A stretch of 64,000 nt of DNA from Cryobacterium shii (GCF_004402595.1 NZ_SOFY01000074.1:1-64000); one strand, 5' to 3'; shown: positions 46,641-57,051, counted from the first letter of the stretch. Notes: generated by a model from the letters alone, not told the origin. Numbers and translations are program-made.

Positions 46641-47528
46641 ATGACACTGCCATTCACGCTGCTGATCGACCCGGTTCCGGCCGATTCACCCCGCACGGAT
46701 TTCAGCGACACGTTCCATGAAGTGAACTCCGACGCGCCCGCCCTGCGCGTGGACGACCTCAGCGCCCAGCGCGGGGACGGGATCTTCGAAACCCTGGGGT
46801 TCATCGACGGGTCCCCGCAGGAGGTGGGACCGCACATCGGTCGGCTCTGCAACTCCGCCGAGATCTGCGAGTTGCCGGCGCCCAACGTCGCCCAGTGGTT
46901 CGCCGCGATCACGCATGCCATGGAGCGGCTGCCGCGCACGGGCGAGATCGCGCTGAAGATCGTGCTCAGCCGCGGGGTCGAACCCGGTCCGGTCGCCACG
47001 GCCTGGCTGCAGGCGACCGCGGCGCCCGACTTCGGGCCCGTCCGCACGGATGGCGTGCGCGCGGTCACGCTGGACCGCGGCTATCCGCGGGGCGTGGCCG
47101 AGCAGGCCCCGTGGCTGCTGATGGGGGCCAAAACCCTCAGCTACGCGGTGAACATGGCGGCGCTGCGGGAGGCGAAGCGCCGCGGCGCCGACGACACGAT
47201 CTTCCTCACCCATGACGGGTTTGTGCTGGAGGGCCCCACCTCGAGCGTCGTCATCCGGTCCGGCGGGGTCTACGTCACGCCGGTGCCGAGCGGGGCCATC
47301 CTGCACGGAACGACCCAGCAGAGCGTCTTCGAATACCTGCAGGCGGCCGGGGAGCGCACGGAGTACCGTGACCTGACCGCCCCGGAGCTGCGGGCGGCGG
47401 ACGCGGTCTGGCTGGTGTCCAGCATCCGGATGGCCGTGCACGTCACCGAACTCGACGGGCAGTCCCTGCCGACCGACCCGGAGCGCACCCTCGCCCTGAA
47501 CCGGCACCTCCTGGCCCGCACCACCTGA
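46641..47528 (+). CDS. Class IV aminotransferase / aminodeoxychorismate lyase
   Basis: A 295-residue fold-type IV PLP enzyme. The order of elements matches PabC and related branched-chain aminotransferases: RGDGIFETLGF, an Arg-rich middle, GAKTLSYAVNMAALREAK with the PLP lysine, and EGPTSSVVIRSG phosphate-binding loop, ending with SIRMAVHVTELDG. Aminodeoxychorismate lyase, forming 4-aminobenzoate for folate, is the most likely activity given the one-carbon context, but a D-amino acid or branched-chain aminotransferase is possible. A family A hairpin begins 12 bases after the stop. Confidence 0.82.
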   Translation: MTLPFTLLIDPVPADSPRTDFSDTFHEVNSDAPALRVDDLSAQRGDGIFETLGFIDGSPQEVGPHIGRLCNSAEICELPAPNVAQWFAAITHAMERLPRTGEIALKIVLSRGVEPGPVATAWLQATAAPDFGPVRTDGVRAVTLDRGYPRGVAEQAPWLLMGAKTLSYAVNMAALREAKRRGADDTIFLTHDGFVLEGPTSSVVIRSGGVYVTPVPSGAILHGTTQQSVFEYLQAAGERTEYRDLTAPELRAADAVWLVSSIRMAVHVTELDGQSLPTDPERTLALNRHLLARTT

Positions 47529-47539
47529 GCCCCGCCCGA

Positions 47540-47623
47540 ACCAATTCGACGGAGATTCTGCTCCCACGGGGCCGGATCAGGCGATTTTGGCGCGTTTTGG
47601 CCAAAATCTCCGTCGAATTCGTT
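47540..47623. repeat. REPIN-like hairpin element, family A copy 4
   Basis: Left arm 47540-47561 (AACCAATTCGACGGAG...) pairs with 47602-47623, with mismatches near one end. Outer GCCCGAAC/GTTCGGGGC flank extends the stem. Its loop contains GGGCCGGATCAGGCG, a relative of the core in A1 and A3, and GATTTTGGC at about 47583 that can pair with the right arm GCCAAAATC as an alternative fold. Located between the convergent pabC-like and pstB genes. Confidence 0.9.
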
Positions 47624-47666
47624 CGGGGCAGGCCCTCGTGCGGGGCGAGCCGGGGTGGGCGGCGGG

Positions 47667-48446
47667 TTAGCCGAAGCGGCCGGAGACGTAGTCCTCGGTG
47701 GCCTGAATGCTCGGGTTGGAGAAGATCGTGGTCGTGTCGTCGTACTCGATCAGCTTGCCGGGCTTGCCGGTGCCGGCGATGTTGAAGAAGCCGGTGCGGT
47801 CGGAGACCCGGGATGCCTGCTGCATGTTGTGAGTGACGATCACGATCGTGTATTCGGACTTCATCTCCTCGATCAGGTCCTCGATCGCGAGCGTCGAGAT
47901 CGGGTCGAGGGCCGAGCAGGGCTCGTCCATCAGGATGACGTCGGGCTGCACCGCGATCGCCCGCGCGATGCAGAGGCGCTGCTGCTGACCGCCGGAGAGG
48001 CTCGAGCCGGGCTTGTCGAGCCGGTCCTTGACCTCGTTCCAGAGGTTCGCACCCTGCAGGGACTTCTCGATCAGGTCGTCGGCGTCGGTCTTGGCCATCC
48101 GGCGGTTGTTGAGTTTCACGCCGGCCAGCACGTTGTCGCCGATCGACATGGTGGGGAACGGGTTCGGGCGCTGGAACACCATCCCGACCTGCCGGCGCAC
48201 GAGCACCGGGTCCACGCCGGGGCCGTAGAGGTTGTTGCCGTCGATGAGCACCTCGCCGGTGACGTAGGCCCCCGGGATGACCTCGTGCATGCGGTTGAGG
48301 GTGCGCAGGAACGTGGACTTGCCGCACCCGCTGGGCCCGATCAGGGCCGTCACGGTGCGAGGCTCGATCGTCAGCGACACGCCTTCGACAGCCAAGAACT
48401 TGCTGTAATAGACGTTGAGGTCGTTGACTTCAATGCGCTTGGACAT
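47667..48446 (-). CDS. pstB: Phosphate ABC transporter ATP-binding protein
   Basis: A 259-residue ATPase of the high-affinity phosphate importer. Walker [18 protein letters not shown], signature [16 protein letters not shown], Walker [17 protein letters not shown] and H-loop IVIVTHNM. Phosphate uptake also needs PstSCA encoded upstream. Typical PstB length. It is the last gene of the operon. Confidence 0.95.
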   Translation of the reverse strand: MSKRIEVNDLNVYYSKFLAVEGVSLTIEPRTVTALIGPSGCGKSTFLRTLNRMHEVIPGAYVTGEVLIDGNNLYGPGVDPVLVRRQVGMVFQRPNPFPTMSIGDNVLAGVKLNNRRMAKTDADDLIEKSLQGANLWNEVKDRLDKPGSSLSGGQQQRLCIARAIAVQPDVILMDEPCSALDPISTLAIEDLIEEMKSEYTIVIVTHNMQQASRVSDRTGFFNIAGTGKPGKLIEYDDTTTIFSNPSIQATEDYVSGRFG

Positions 48447-48487
48447 GCATTCCTTCGAGTTGGACGGCCAGCGGCCGCCGGTGGAGC

Positions 48488-49576
48488 CTAGCGGCCGAGC
48501 TTGGGGGAGAAGAGTTTGGCGATGATGCGGGCGAGGGCGTTCAGCAGCATCACGATCAGGACGAGGGTGAGCGCGCCGGCCCAGGCCCGGTCCAGGTAGG
48601 CCTGGGTGTCAGCGCCCTGGTTGGCGTACTGCGTGTACACGAACACCGGAAGGGTCATCATGCGCTCGTTGAACAGGTCGTAGTTCATGCTCGCCGTGAA
48701 CCCGGAGATGATCAGCAGCGGCGCGGTCTCGCCGATCACGCGTGCGATCGAGATCATGATGCCGGTGACGATACCGGCCAAGGAGGTGGGCAGAACGACC
48801 TTCAGGATGGTCAGCCACTTCGGCACGCCGAGCGCGTACGCGGCCTCGCGCAGCTCGTTCGGCACGAGCTTGAGCATCTCCTCGCTCGAGCGCACGACCA
48901 CCGGGATCATCAGCACCGACAGGGCGATCGCGCCACCGAAACCGAACCGGATGCCCGGGTCGTTGAACAGCAGGGAGAACAGGGCGAAGGCGAAGAGGCC
49001 CGCGACGATCGAGGGGATGCCCGTCATCACGTCGACGAAGAAGGTGATCGCCCGAGACAGCCGGCCCCGGCCGTACTCGGTCAGGTAGATCGCCGTGAGC
49101 AGCCCGATCGGCACCGAGATGAGGGTGGCGACTCCCGTGATCAGCAGCGTGCCCATCACGGCGTGCAGGGCGCCGCCACCCGCGCCGACCACGTTGCGCT
49201 GGGACGCCGTGAAGAACGTCGGGGTGAGGAAGGCGGGCAGGCCGTTGATCACCGTGGTGGCCACCAGGGAGATGAGCGGGAGCAGGGCCACCACGAAGGC
49301 GGCGGTGACCAGGGCGGTGACCAGACGGTCCTTGGCCTTGCGCACGCCCTCGACGAAGTAGGACAGCAGGTAGATCGCGACGCAGTAGAGCACCGTGCCG
49401 AAGAAGAGCGTGCCGGCGATGTTGAAGCTCTCGCTGGCTCCGGAGAGCTGCACCACGAAGAACACCGCGGCGGTGACCAGCCAGCTGCCCAGCAGCACGG
49501 CGAGGCCCGAGTGCTTCGGAAGCTTGCCGGCCGTGAGCGAGTTCGTCATGGGCGCCGCCATGGTGGTCGTGCTCAT
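48488..49576 (-). CDS. pstA: Phosphate ABC transporter permease PstA
   Basis: A 362-residue permease with six helices in the PstA domain plus an N-terminal extension holding one or two further helices. The EAA-like loop [31 protein letters not shown] couples to PstB. The ATG at 49576 overlaps the pstC stop by one base. Confidence 0.92.
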   Translation of the reverse strand: MSTTTMAAPMTNSLTAGKLPKHSGLAVLLGSWLVTAAVFFVVQLSGASESFNIAGTLFFGTVLYCVAIYLLSYFVEGVRKAKDRLVTALVTAAFVVALLPLISLVATTVINGLPAFLTPTFFTASQRNVVGAGGGALHAVMGTLLITGVATLISVPIGLLTAIYLTEYGRGRLSRAITFFVDVMTGIPSIVAGLFAFALFSLLFNDPGIRFGFGGAIALSVLMIPVVVRSSEEMLKLVPNELREAAYALGVPKWLTILKVVLPTSLAGIVTGIMISIARVIGETAPLLIISGFTASMNYDLFNERMMTLPVFVYTQYANQGADTQAYLDRAWAGALTLVLIVMLLNALARIIAKLFSPKLGR

Positions 49577-50520
49577 CAGTTCGCTCCCGAGAAGGCCTTG
49601 CGGCGGTTGATGATCAGGCGGGCGACCATGTTCACGGCCAGCGTGATCACGAAGAGCACCAGGCCGGTAGCCAGCAGGATGTTCACGCCGGTCCCGTGCG
49701 CCTCCGGGAAGTTCAGGGCGATGTTGGCGGCGATCGTGGTGGGGTTCTGCGAGGTGAGCAGCTGGAAGACCACCTGGGAGCTGGGTGAGAGCACCATGGC
49801 CACGGCCATCGTCTCACCCAGCGCGCGGCCCAGTCCGAGCATCGACGCCGAGATGATTCCGGAGCGGCCGAAGGGCAGCACGGCCATCGCGATCATTTCC
49901 CAGCGGGTCGCTCCGAGGGCGAGGGACGCCTCCTCGTAGAGAACGGGGGTCTGCAGGAAGATCTCCCGGCACAGGGCGGTGATGATCGGCAGCACCATGA
50001 CGGCCAGCACGATCGCGACCGTCAGGATCGTGCGGCCGGTGCCGGAGACGGGACCGGCGAAGAGCGGGATCCAGCCGAACCATGCCACCAGGGTGGCGTA
50101 GAAGGGCTGCAGCAGCGGCGCGAGAACGCCGATGCCCCAGAGGCCGAAGACCACGGATGGCACGGCGGCGAGCAGGTCGACGATGTAGCCCAGTCCCTGC
50201 GAGAGCTTGCGGGGAGCGTAGTGGGAGATGAACAGCGCGATGCCGATGGCCAGTGGAACGGCGATGAGCAGGGCCAGGAACGCGGACCAGAGCGTGCCGA
50301 AGGCGAGCGGCCAGACGTAGGACCAGAAGTTGGTGTAGCCGCCGGTGAAGTCCTCCGGCTTGGCCACGAAGGCGGGGAGGCTTTGCACCAGCAGGAAGGC
50401 GGCAACGGAGGCGAGCACGGCGAGGATCAGGCCGCCGGAGACCACCGTGGCGGTGGAGAAGATGCGGTCGCCCGGGCGCTGAGGCGCCCGGATCGTTCCA
50501 CGGGCAACTGCGGTGGTCAT
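49576..50520 (-). CDS. pstC: Phosphate ABC transporter permease PstC
   Basis: A 314-residue permease with six helices; the EAA-like loop is ETPVLYEEASLALGATRWEMIAMAVLPFGRSG. It pairs with PstA. An ATG at 50520 was chosen; an ATG at 50529 (MPGMTT) is also possible and has a purine-rich sequence too close to it. A strong hairpin lies between it and pstS. Confidence 0.9.
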   Translation of the reverse strand: MTTAVARGTIRAPQRPGDRIFSTATVVSGGLILAVLASVAAFLLVQSLPAFVAKPEDFTGGYTNFWSYVWPLAFGTLWSAFLALLIAVPLAIGIALFISHYAPRKLSQGLGYIVDLLAAVPSVVFGLWGIGVLAPLLQPFYATLVAWFGWIPLFAGPVSGTGRTILTVAIVLAVMVLPIITALCREIFLQTPVLYEEASLALGATRWEMIAMAVLPFGRSGIISASMLGLGRALGETMAVAMVLSPSSQVVFQLLTSQNPTTIAANIALNFPEAHGTGVNILLATGLVLFVITLAVNMVARLIINRRKAFSGAN

Positions 50521-50584
50521 GCCTGGCATCTCCCTGAGGTGGTGAGGTGGTGAGTGTGGGGGAGGTTCGAGCCGCTGGCCACAA

Positions 50585-50651
50585 ACCTCAGTCTGCCCGG
50601 TCCGGGAGGCGCATGCAATGCGACGCCTCCCGAACCGGGCTGACCTGAGGT
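50585..50651 (-). promoter_or_regulatory. Strong intercistronic hairpin between pstS and pstC
   Basis: GCCCGGTCCGGGAGGCG (50595-50611) pairs with 50624-50640 with one mismatch around a 12-nt loop. The pairing continues outward (ACCTCAG with CTGAGGT at 50585-50591 and 50645-50651). There is no T-tract. It probably stabilises the pstS mRNA or reduces readthrough, giving more PstS than PstCA. Confidence 0.7.
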
Positions 50652-50668
50652 GATGCTGGTGACGAGTG

Positions 50669-51763
50669 TTACTTGATGGTGGCGAGAACTGCGGAGACCT
50701 TGTCGGCGAGTTCGGTCGACAGCGGCGCGGCGCCACCGGCGGATGCGGCGACGGACTGGCCGTCGGAGCCGGCCATGTAGCTGACGTAGGCCTTGACCAG
50801 TTCGCCCTGTGCTGCGTCGGCGTACTCGGTGCAGACGACGGCGTAGCTCACGAGAACGAGCGGGTAGTGCGTCGGGTCCGTGGTGAGACGGTTGATCTTG
50901 ATGGCGAGGTCGCTCTTGTCGCGGCCTTCGACGAGGGGCGAGTCGGCGACGACGGCGGCAGCAGCATCGGCCGTGTAGCCGACGAACTTGTCGCCGACCT
51001 TGATCTTGGCGACGCCGAGGTCGCCGGCCTTCGAGGCATCCGCGTAGCCGATGGTGCCCACGCCGTTGGTGACGGCGTCGACGACACCGGAGGTGCCCTT
51101 GGCGCCCTCACCGGACTGCAGCGGGAACGGGTCGGCCGGTGCATCGGTCCACACGTCGGGGGCGGTCTGGAACAGGTAGTCCGTGAAGTTCTTGGTGGTG
51201 CCGGAGTCGTCCGAGCGGTGCACGGCGGTGATCGCGGTCGCGGGGAGCGTCGCCTTCGGGTTCAACGCGGCGATGGCCGGGTCGTTCCAGGTCGTGATCT
51301 CGCCCTTGAAGATCTTGGCGAGCGTGTCGGAGTCCAGGTTGAGGTCTTTGACGCCCTCGACGTTGAAGATCACGGCGATCGGGGAGATGTAGACCGGGAG
51401 GTCGACGGCCGAGGAGCCGGGAGCGCAGGCGGCGAACGTGCCGGCCAGCTCTTCGTCCTTGAGGTAGGAGTCACTGCCGGCGAAGTCGGAGCCGCCGCCG
51501 ATGAAGGTTTCGCGGCCGGCGCCGGAGCCGGACGGGTCGTAGTTGACCGTGACGTCGGGGTTGGCCGTCTGGAACGCTGCGATCCAGGCTTCCTGGGCCG
51601 AGCCCTGCGCGGAGGAACCGGCGCCGGTGAGGGTGCCGGTGAGAGCGCTGGCAGCGCCCTCGGTGCTGGCAGGAGTGGCGGATTCGTTCGAGGCACAAGA
51701 AGACAGTGCAAGAGCGGCAACGACGGCGATGACCGCGGGTCGGCCAAAACGCGTGAAGTTCAC
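50669..51763 (-). CDS. pstS: Phosphate-binding lipoprotein PstS
   Basis: A 364-residue extracytoplasmic phosphate receptor. The N-terminal signal has lipobox LALSSC (Cys near residue 23). The phosphate-site motifs TGAGSSAQGSAQEAWIAAF, YDPSGSGAGRETFIGG and DDSGTTKNFTDYL are present. The start is GTG at 51763 with AAAGGG correctly spaced. Earlier in-frame codons read through the promoter region. It is controlled by the PHO boxes upstream. Confidence 0.95.
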   Translation of the reverse strand: MNFTRFGRPAVIAVVAALALSSCASNESATPASTEGAASALTGTLTGAGSSAQGSAQEAWIAAFQTANPDVTVNYDPSGSGAGRETFIGGGSDFAGSDSYLKDEELAGTFAACAPGSSAVDLPVYISPIAVIFNVEGVKDLNLDSDTLAKIFKGEITTWNDPAIAALNPKATLPATAITAVHRSDDSGTTKNFTDYLFQTAPDVWTDAPADPFPLQSGEGAKGTSGVVDAVTNGVGTIGYADASKAGDLGVAKIKVGDKFVGYTADAAAAVVADSPLVEGRDKSDLAIKINRLTTDPTHYPLVLVSYAVVCTEYADAAQGELVKAYVSYMAGSDGQSVAASAGGAAPLSTELADKVSAVLATIK

Positions 51764-51848
51764 AAGGATCCCTTTCGAGGGTTGACTGCAAAGAAAATGA
51801 CTGCGTAGTCGAGACCGGTGCTGGCCTCGGGGAGACACTATTCCTCGT

Positions 51849-51889
51849 GGTTAACGACACCCCTGCACGCAGGTGAACGGAAGGTTAAC
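51849..51889 (-). promoter_or_regulatory. PHO-box-like direct repeats upstream of pstS
   Basis: On the minus strand GTTAACC (51889-51883) is followed 11 bases later by GTTCACC (51878-51872); a third GTTAACC lies at 51855-51849. The 11-base period and GTTCACC unit match the PHO box bound by actinobacterial PhoP/RegX3-type regulators. They lie 85-125 bases before the pstS start. Confidence 0.75.
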
Positions 51890-51894
51890 GCATC

Positions 51895-51920
51895 GTGGCG
51901 GGCCGCTATGGGCCCGCCAC
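51895..51920 (-). terminator. Hairpin after the ppk-mutT1 unit
   Basis: GTGGCGGGCC (51895-51904) and GGCCCGCCAC (51911-51920) form a perfect 10-bp stem with a 6-nt loop. It lies between the stop of the Nudix/phosphatase gene and the pst promoter. No U-tract follows on the minus strand, so the efficiency is uncertain. Confidence 0.6.
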
Positions 51921-51942
51921 CACGCGTTGAAGGAATGCCCGG

Positions 51943-52878
51943 TCAGACCGCGGGCGAGTGGGTTTCGATCGCGACGATCCCGGCGCTCGGATTGTCGGCG
52001 GAGAGGTGCACGACCGAGAACGATCCCGTTTCCAGCGCCGCGGCATCCGAAATGTAGGAACCGTATGTGCTGCCCGTGGCGAGGGCGATCTCGTGCAGGA
52101 TCTTCGGCAGCACCGGCCCGTGGCTGCAGATGACGGCCGTCTTGCGCGACCGCACCCGCTTGCCGATGCCGGACCGCACATCCGCGGTGCCCTGCTCGAA
52201 CGCGTCCTGACTGTACCGCTCGGTGCGCTTGACCGGGATGCCCGTGGCCGCGGCCAACGGGGCGACGGTGGTCACACAGCGGGTCGCCGTGCTCGACACG
52301 ATCCGGCGCGGCTGCCAGGCGGTGATCGTGGGCACGATGGCGGTGGCCTGCTTCACGCCCCGCTCGGTGAGGGGCCTGCTGCTGTCCGTGCCGTCCCAGT
52401 TGCCCGGCTGCACCGCCTTGGCGTGCCGGAGCGCGATCAGGGCGAACGTGCGGGTGACGCCGGTGTCGACGAGTTTCGCGAACGCGTCGATGATGTCGAC
52501 GTCGGGCGTGTAGCTCAGGTAGGTTCGGGCCTTCTTGATGGTGACCCACTCGATCGCGGCCACCTCGCCGTTCGGGACGAACGTCGACTGCTGGATGGCT
52601 TCCGGGGAGACCTCCGCGGCCCAGTAGTGCACGATCTTCTCGCGTCCGTTGAGCAGAGAGTAGGCCGAGATGCCCAGCGGCACCCCCAGGGCCACGGCCA
52701 GCCCGGTCTCCTCTTCGATCTCGCGCACGGCCGTCTGCGGCAGCGTTTCACCCGGATCGAGTTTCCCCTTCGGAATGGTCACGTCGCCGTACACGGTGCG
52801 GTGGATCAGCAGGACGTTCATCTTGCCGTCGATCAAACGCCAGCAGACGGCGCCGGCGGCGTAGACGGGGTCGGTCAT
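51943..52878 (-). CDS. mutT1: Nudix hydrolase-histidine phosphatase fusion, MutT1-like
   Basis: A 311-residue two-domain protein. Residues about 1-140 form a Nudix domain ([29 protein letters not shown] box). Residues about 155-305 are a SixA/RHG-type histidine phosphatase with [17 protein letters not shown] and a second His in ICSHGPVL. Mycobacterial MutT1 has this architecture and hydrolyses 8-oxo-(d)GTP and diadenosine polyphosphates. ATG at 52878 overlaps the ppk stop by 4 bases, matching a link between polyphosphate and nucleotide-pool control. Confidence 0.88.
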   Translation of the reverse strand: MTDPVYAAGAVCWRLIDGKMNVLLIHRTVYGDVTIPKGKLDPGETLPQTAVREIEEETGLAVALGVPLGISAYSLLNGREKIVHYWAAEVSPEAIQQSTFVPNGEVAAIEWVTIKKARTYLSYTPDVDIIDAFAKLVDTGVTRTFALIALRHAKAVQPGNWDGTDSSRPLTERGVKQATAIVPTITAWQPRRIVSSTATRCVTTVAPLAAATGIPVKRTERYSQDAFEQGTADVRSGIGKRVRSRKTAVICSHGPVLPKILHEIALATGSTYGSYISDAAALETGSFSVVHLSADNPSAGIVAIETHSPAV

Positions 52879-55049
52879 CGACGGCCCGTTGGGCGCTTGC
52901 GGAGGGAGATTTGTTGCATGAGCCTGTTCTGCATGTCGTCGAGCGGCTGCCCGGATTCGTCCTGGTGGTGTCTGGTCCACTCGCCCGAGCTGTCCAGCCA
53001 CCACGACGAGGTGCGGTCGTCCATCGCCCGGGTGAAGAGGGCGTCGATTTCGGTGAGGTGGTCAGGGTCGACCAGGCGCACCAGTGCCTCGACGCGGCGG
53101 TCGAGGTTGCGGTGCATCATGTCGGCGCTGCCGATGTAGACCTGCGGGTCGCCGTTCGTGTGGAAGGAGAAGATCCGCGAGTGTTCGAGGTAGCGGCCGA
53201 GGATGGAGCGCACCTTGATGTTCTCGCTCATCCCGGGCACGCCCGGTTTGAGACTGCAGATGCCGCGTACCCAGATCTCGACCGGCACCCGGGCCTGGCT
53301 GGCCCGGTAGAGAGCGTCGATGATGGCCTCGTCGACCATGGAGTTGACCTTGATCCGGATGCCGGAGGGCTTGCCGGCCTGGGCGGCTGCGGTCTCCGCC
53401 GCGATGCTCTTGAGCAGCCCTCGGCGCAGGTGCAGCGGCGCCACGAGCAGGCGCTTGAACTTCTTCTCGATGGCGTAGCCGGAGAGCTCGTTGAACAGCC
53501 GGGTGAGGTCCTTCCCGACCTGCGGGTCCGCAGTCAGGAGACCGAGGTCCTCATACATCCGGCTGGTCTTGGGGTTGTAGTTGCCGGTGCCGATGTGGCT
53601 GTAGTGGCGCAGCACCCCGCCTTCGTTCCGCACGACGAGGGCGAGCTTGCAGTGGGTCTTCAGGCCGACGAGGCCGTAGACCACGTGCACGCCGGCCTTT
53701 TCGAGCTTGCGGGCCCAGGTGATGTTCGCCTGCTCGTCGAAGCGGGCCTTGATCTCGACCAGCGCGAGCACCTGCTTGCCGGATTCGGCGGCGGCGATGA
53801 GCGCTTCCACGATGGGGCTGTCCCCGGAGGTGCGGTACAGGGTCTGCTTGATGGCGAGCACGTTCGGGTCGGCGGCGGCCTGCTCCAGGAACGCCTGCAC
53901 GCTGGTCGCGAACGACTCGTAGGGGTGGTGCAGCAGGATGTCCCGGCGGCCGATGGCGCTGAAGATGTCCGGTTCCGCGTTGGGCTCGGGCGCGAGCAGC
54001 TGCACGGCCGTCGTCGGGACATGCTTGGCGTACCGCAGGTCGGGCCGGTCGATGCGCAGGTCGAACAGGCCGCCCAGGTCGAGCGGCGCGGGCAGGCGGT
54101 AGACCTCCTGCTCGGTCACGTCGAGCTCGCGCACCAGCAGGCCGAGGGTGACCTCGTCCATGTCCTCGGTGATCTCGAGGCGGATGGGCGGGCCGAAGCG
54201 GCGACGCAGCAGCTCCTTCTCGAGGGCCTTGATCAGGTTCTCGGTCTCGTCCTCTTCGATCTCGACGTCTTCGTTGCGGGTGACCCGGAAGACGTGGTGT
54301 TCGAGGATGTCCATGCCGGGGAACAGGTCGCCGAGGTGGTTCGCGATCAGGTCCTCGAGGGTGATGAAGCGCACGCTGTCGACGTTCTCCCGGCGGTCCA
54401 CGCGCACGAAGCGCGGGAGCATGGTGGGCACCTTGAGCCGGGCGAACTCCTGCTTGCCGGTCTTCGAGTTGCGCACGCGCACGGCGAGGTTGAGCGAGAG
54501 CCCCGAAATGTACGGGAACGGGTGCACCGGATCGACGGCGAGCGGCATCAGCACCGGGAAGATCTGGTTCGAGAAGTAGTCGCGCAGGGAACGGCGGTCG
54601 GCTTCGTCCAGGGTGTCCCAGTTGACGATGTCGATCCCGGCTTCGGCCAGGGCCGGGCTGACGAGGTCCTGGAACGCGTGGGCGTGCCGGTCCTGCAGCA
54701 CGTGCGCCGTGGCGGAGATGTCGGAGAGGGCGTCCTGGGGTGCGCGCCCGATGTTGGTCGGCACGGCCAGCCCGGTGAGGATGCGCCGTTTCAGTCCGGC
54801 CACCCGCACCATGAAGAATTCGTCCAGGTTGCTGGCGAAGATGGCGAGGAAGTTCGCCCGCTCCAGCGCCGGCAGGTCGGGATCCTCGGCGAGTTCGAGC
54901 ACCCGCTGGTTGAACGCCAGCCAGCTCAGTTCGCGGTCGAGGTACCGCTCCTTGGGTAACGCCGGATCGTTCACTCCGATCAGGGGATCGAAGTCGTCGT
55001 CAAAGTCGCTGCCCAGTCCCGATTCGGTCTGGATGTTATCGCCGTCCAT
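52875..55049 (-). CDS. ppk: Polyphosphate kinase
   Basis: A 724-residue PPK1. It reversibly polymerises ATP gamma-phosphate into polyphosphate. The four PPK domains are in order: the N-terminal helical domain starting at [22 protein letters not shown], the head domain, and the two C-terminal catalytic domains with the autophosphorylated His in [14 protein letters not shown] and [12 protein letters not shown], and [20 protein letters not shown] near the end. Transcribed together with mutT1. Confidence 0.95.
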   Translation of the reverse strand: MDGDNIQTESGLGSDFDDDFDPLIGVNDPALPKERYLDRELSWLAFNQRVLELAEDPDLPALERANFLAIFASNLDEFFMVRVAGLKRRILTGLAVPTNIGRAPQDALSDISATAHVLQDRHAHAFQDLVSPALAEAGIDIVNWDTLDEADRRSLRDYFSNQIFPVLMPLAVDPVHPFPYISGLSLNLAVRVRNSKTGKQEFARLKVPTMLPRFVRVDRRENVDSVRFITLEDLIANHLGDLFPGMDILEHHVFRVTRNEDVEIEEDETENLIKALEKELLRRRFGPPIRLEITEDMDEVTLGLLVRELDVTEQEVYRLPAPLDLGGLFDLRIDRPDLRYAKHVPTTAVQLLAPEPNAEPDIFSAIGRRDILLHHPYESFATSVQAFLEQAAADPNVLAIKQTLYRTSGDSPIVEALIAAAESGKQVLALVEIKARFDEQANITWARKLEKAGVHVVYGLVGLKTHCKLALVVRNEGGVLRHYSHIGTGNYNPKTSRMYEDLGLLTADPQVGKDLTRLFNELSGYAIEKKFKRLLVAPLHLRRGLLKSIAAETAAAQAGKPSGIRIKVNSMVDEAIIDALYRASQARVPVEIWVRGICSLKPGVPGMSENIKVRSILGRYLEHSRIFSFHTNGDPQVYIGSADMMHRNLDRRVEALVRLVDPDHLTEIDALFTRAMDDRTSSWWLDSSGEWTRHHQDESGQPLDDMQNRLMQQISLRKRPTGRR

Positions 55050-55105
55050 CTCCCCATCTTGACACTGTGAGGCACACGGATGCGACGATCCGGCATGAAC
55101 ACCGG

Positions 55106-56047
55106 CTAACGAATGTGTCGGTGGTACTGCACATCGACCGTTCGGTCGGTGAAACCGAGGGAGCGGTACAGGTTCACCGCCGCGACGCTGTCGGCCTCCA
55201 CGTAGAGATCCACGGTGCTGCAGCCGCGTTCGCGGAGGCGGTCGAGGCCGGCCTGCATGAGCCGGCGGCCGAGGCCGCGCCCGGCGGCATCCGGATGCAC
55301 GCCGATGACGTAGATTTCGCCGACGGGGGAGCCGGGCTCCACCTTGAGCCAGTTGTAGCCGAGTAGTCGGCCGGACGCGGCCTCCCGGGCGAGCAGGAAG
55401 TCGCCGGCGTCGAACCAGGATTCCGCCTGGCGGGCCGCGAGGTCCTGCTCGGTGATCAGTCCCTGTTCCGGGTGGCTCGCGAAGACGAGCGCGTTGAGCG
55501 CCACCCAGTCCGCGTCGTGCGTGCCGGGCCGGAACGCCTCGATGACGATGCCGTCCGCCGGGTGGGCGAGGTGGGCCGGGTTCGCCGGGTCGGCCCCGTC
55601 CGGAACGGGCGGGGCGGCCGTCAGGTCCTTCCGCAGCTGCAGCAGGGTGCGTTCGGCGGCGAACCCGAAGCGTTCGGCCAGGGCCCGGGCCGCCGGGTGG
55701 TCACCGTGTGACCACAGGCGGAGGTCGCCCGGGGCATCCGTCAAAAGCCGGCCGAGGGCGTCGCCGCCGTGCCCGAGCCGCCGGGCGGCGGGGTCGATCA
55801 CGAGGTCGAGTTCGCCCGCGCCGATGATCCCCGCGCCCACGACGCCGGTGTCCGCGTCCCCGGGGTGGGTGTCCGCGTCCCCGCTCGTCACGAGGAACGG
55901 CGTGCGCCGCCCGGAGGCCAGGTCGAATCGGGCCTGCTCGTTGAACGGCTGGTAGTCGTCGTGGGCCGTCGCCGCCGCGGCGACGCGGTCGAACTCGGCC
56001 GCGAAGGCCGGGTCGGAGAGGTTAGTCGCGGACCGGATGAATGCCAC
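55106..56047 (-). CDS. mshD: Mycothiol synthase
   Basis: A 313-residue protein made of two GNAT domains. It acetylates Cys-GlcN-inositol to give mycothiol, the major thiol of Actinobacteria. The C-terminal domain has the acetyl-CoA motif [26 protein letters not shown] and the active-site end [27 protein letters not shown] start at 56047 overlaps the regulator gene by 26 bases. The pairing of mshD with a GlnR-like gene is conserved in mycobacteria. Confidence 0.92.
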   Translation of the reverse strand: MAFIRSATNLSDPAFAAEFDRVAAAATAHDDYQPFNEQARFDLASGRRTPFLVTSGDADTHPGDADTGVVGAGIIGAGELDLVIDPAARRLGHGGDALGRLLTDAPGDLRLWSHGDHPAARALAERFGFAAERTLLQLRKDLTAAPPVPDGADPANPAHLAHPADGIVIEAFRPGTHDADWVALNALVFASHPEQGLITEQDLAARQAESWFDAGDFLLAREAASGRLLGYNWLKVEPGSPVGEIYVIGVHPDAAGRGLGRRLMQAGLDRLRERGCSTVDLYVEADSVAAVNLYRSLGFTDRTVDVQYHRHIR

Positions 56048-56714
56048 GGGTCCCGTCCTGCTCGGTCACGTTGAAGCGGTAGCCCACGTTGCGCACCGTG
56101 CCGATCAGCGATTCCTGGTCGCCGAGCTTGGCGCGCAGCCGTCGCACGTGCACGTCGACCGTGCGCGTGCCGCCGAAGTAGTCGTAGCCCCAGACCTCGC
56201 TGAGCAGCTGCTCCCGGGTGAAGACCCGCGACGGGTGGGCGGCCAGGAAACGCAGCAGCTCGAACTCCTTGTAGGTGAGGTCGAGCGGGCGGCCGTGCAC
56301 CTTCGCCGAGTAGCTGGCCTCGTCGATGACCACGCCGGCCGCGCGGATGGTGGCGGATTCCTCCGGCCGCGGGGTACGACCGGCGGCCAGACGGATGCGG
56401 GCGTCCACCTCGGCCGGTCCGGCCGTGTCGAGGATGACGTCGTCGACGCCCCAGTCCGGGCTCACCGCCGCGAGGCCGCCTTCCGTGATCACCAGCAGCA
56501 CCGGCATCAGGCTCCCGGTGGTGCGGAGGATCTGGCAGAGGGACTTGGCCCCGATCAGGTTGGTGCGCGCGTCGACCAGGACCAGATCGGAATCGGGCGC
56601 ACGAACGAGCTGATCCGGCTGGGCCGGAATGATGCGTGTGCTGTGCGACAGCAATGCGAGGGCGGGAAGAACGTCAGTGTTGACCGCCGAGGTCAGGATC
56701 AACAACTGGGCCAC
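56022..56714 (-). CDS. OmpR-family orphan response regulator (GlnR-like)
   Basis: A 230-residue protein. The N-terminal receiver-like domain (residues about 1-110) is degenerate: it has [10 protein letters not shown] where a phosphorylatable Asp pocket would be expected, so it may work without a kinase. The C-terminal winged helix is canonical ([28 protein letters not shown]...[14 protein letters not shown]...VRNVGYRFN). Location next to mshD matches GlnR (Rv0818) of Mycobacterium. Start GTG at 56714 with GGAGG six bases upstream. Confidence 0.82.
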   Translation of the reverse strand: MAQLLILTSAVNTDVLPALALLSHSTRIIPAQPDQLVRAPDSDLVLVDARTNLIGAKSLCQILRTTGSLMPVLLVITEGGLAAVSPDWGVDDVILDTAGPAEVDARIRLAAGRTPRPEESATIRAAGVVIDEASYSAKVHGRPLDLTYKEFELLRFLAAHPSRVFTREQLLSEVWGYDYFGGTRTVDVHVRRLRAKLGDQESLIGTVRNVGYRFNVTEQDGTRGIHPVRD

Positions 56715-56787
56715 GCGCACCCTCCAAAGATCGTGGCCCCATACTAGCGTGCCGCCGAATGATCGCCGGGCAGGGCAGAATAAGAGA

Positions 56788-57051
56788 GTGAGCTGGCAGT
56801 GGAGAAGTGTCGTGGGGGTCTGGGCCTTCGCCGTCGTGTGCGCGGTCCTGGTGGGAGCGTTGTCCCTGCCCGGCCAGCACCTGGTCTGGGTCGGCCTGTC
56901 CTTCGCGGGCTGCGTGATCGGAACCCTCTGCGTGCAACTGGCCACCGGCCGTAAGGACGGCTACGTGGACCGCGTGACGCGGAGCCTGGCCGGAGCGGTG
57001 GTCGTGCTCGCGGTCGCCTCCGGAATCTTCGCCCTGATTGGCCTCGTCTAG
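56788..57051 (+). CDS. Small membrane protein
   Basis: An 87-residue protein with three hydrophobic segments ([62 protein letters not shown]). The start GTG at 56788 has a weak upstream GAGA. I do not recognise the family; the position between glnR-like and FABP genes recurs in Microbacteriaceae as far as I recall, but this is not checked. Function unknown. Confidence 0.6.
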   Translation: MSWQWRSVVGVWAFAVVCAVLVGALSLPGQHLVWVGLSFAGCVIGTLCVQLATGRKDGYVDRVTRSLAGAVVVLAVASGIFALIGLV

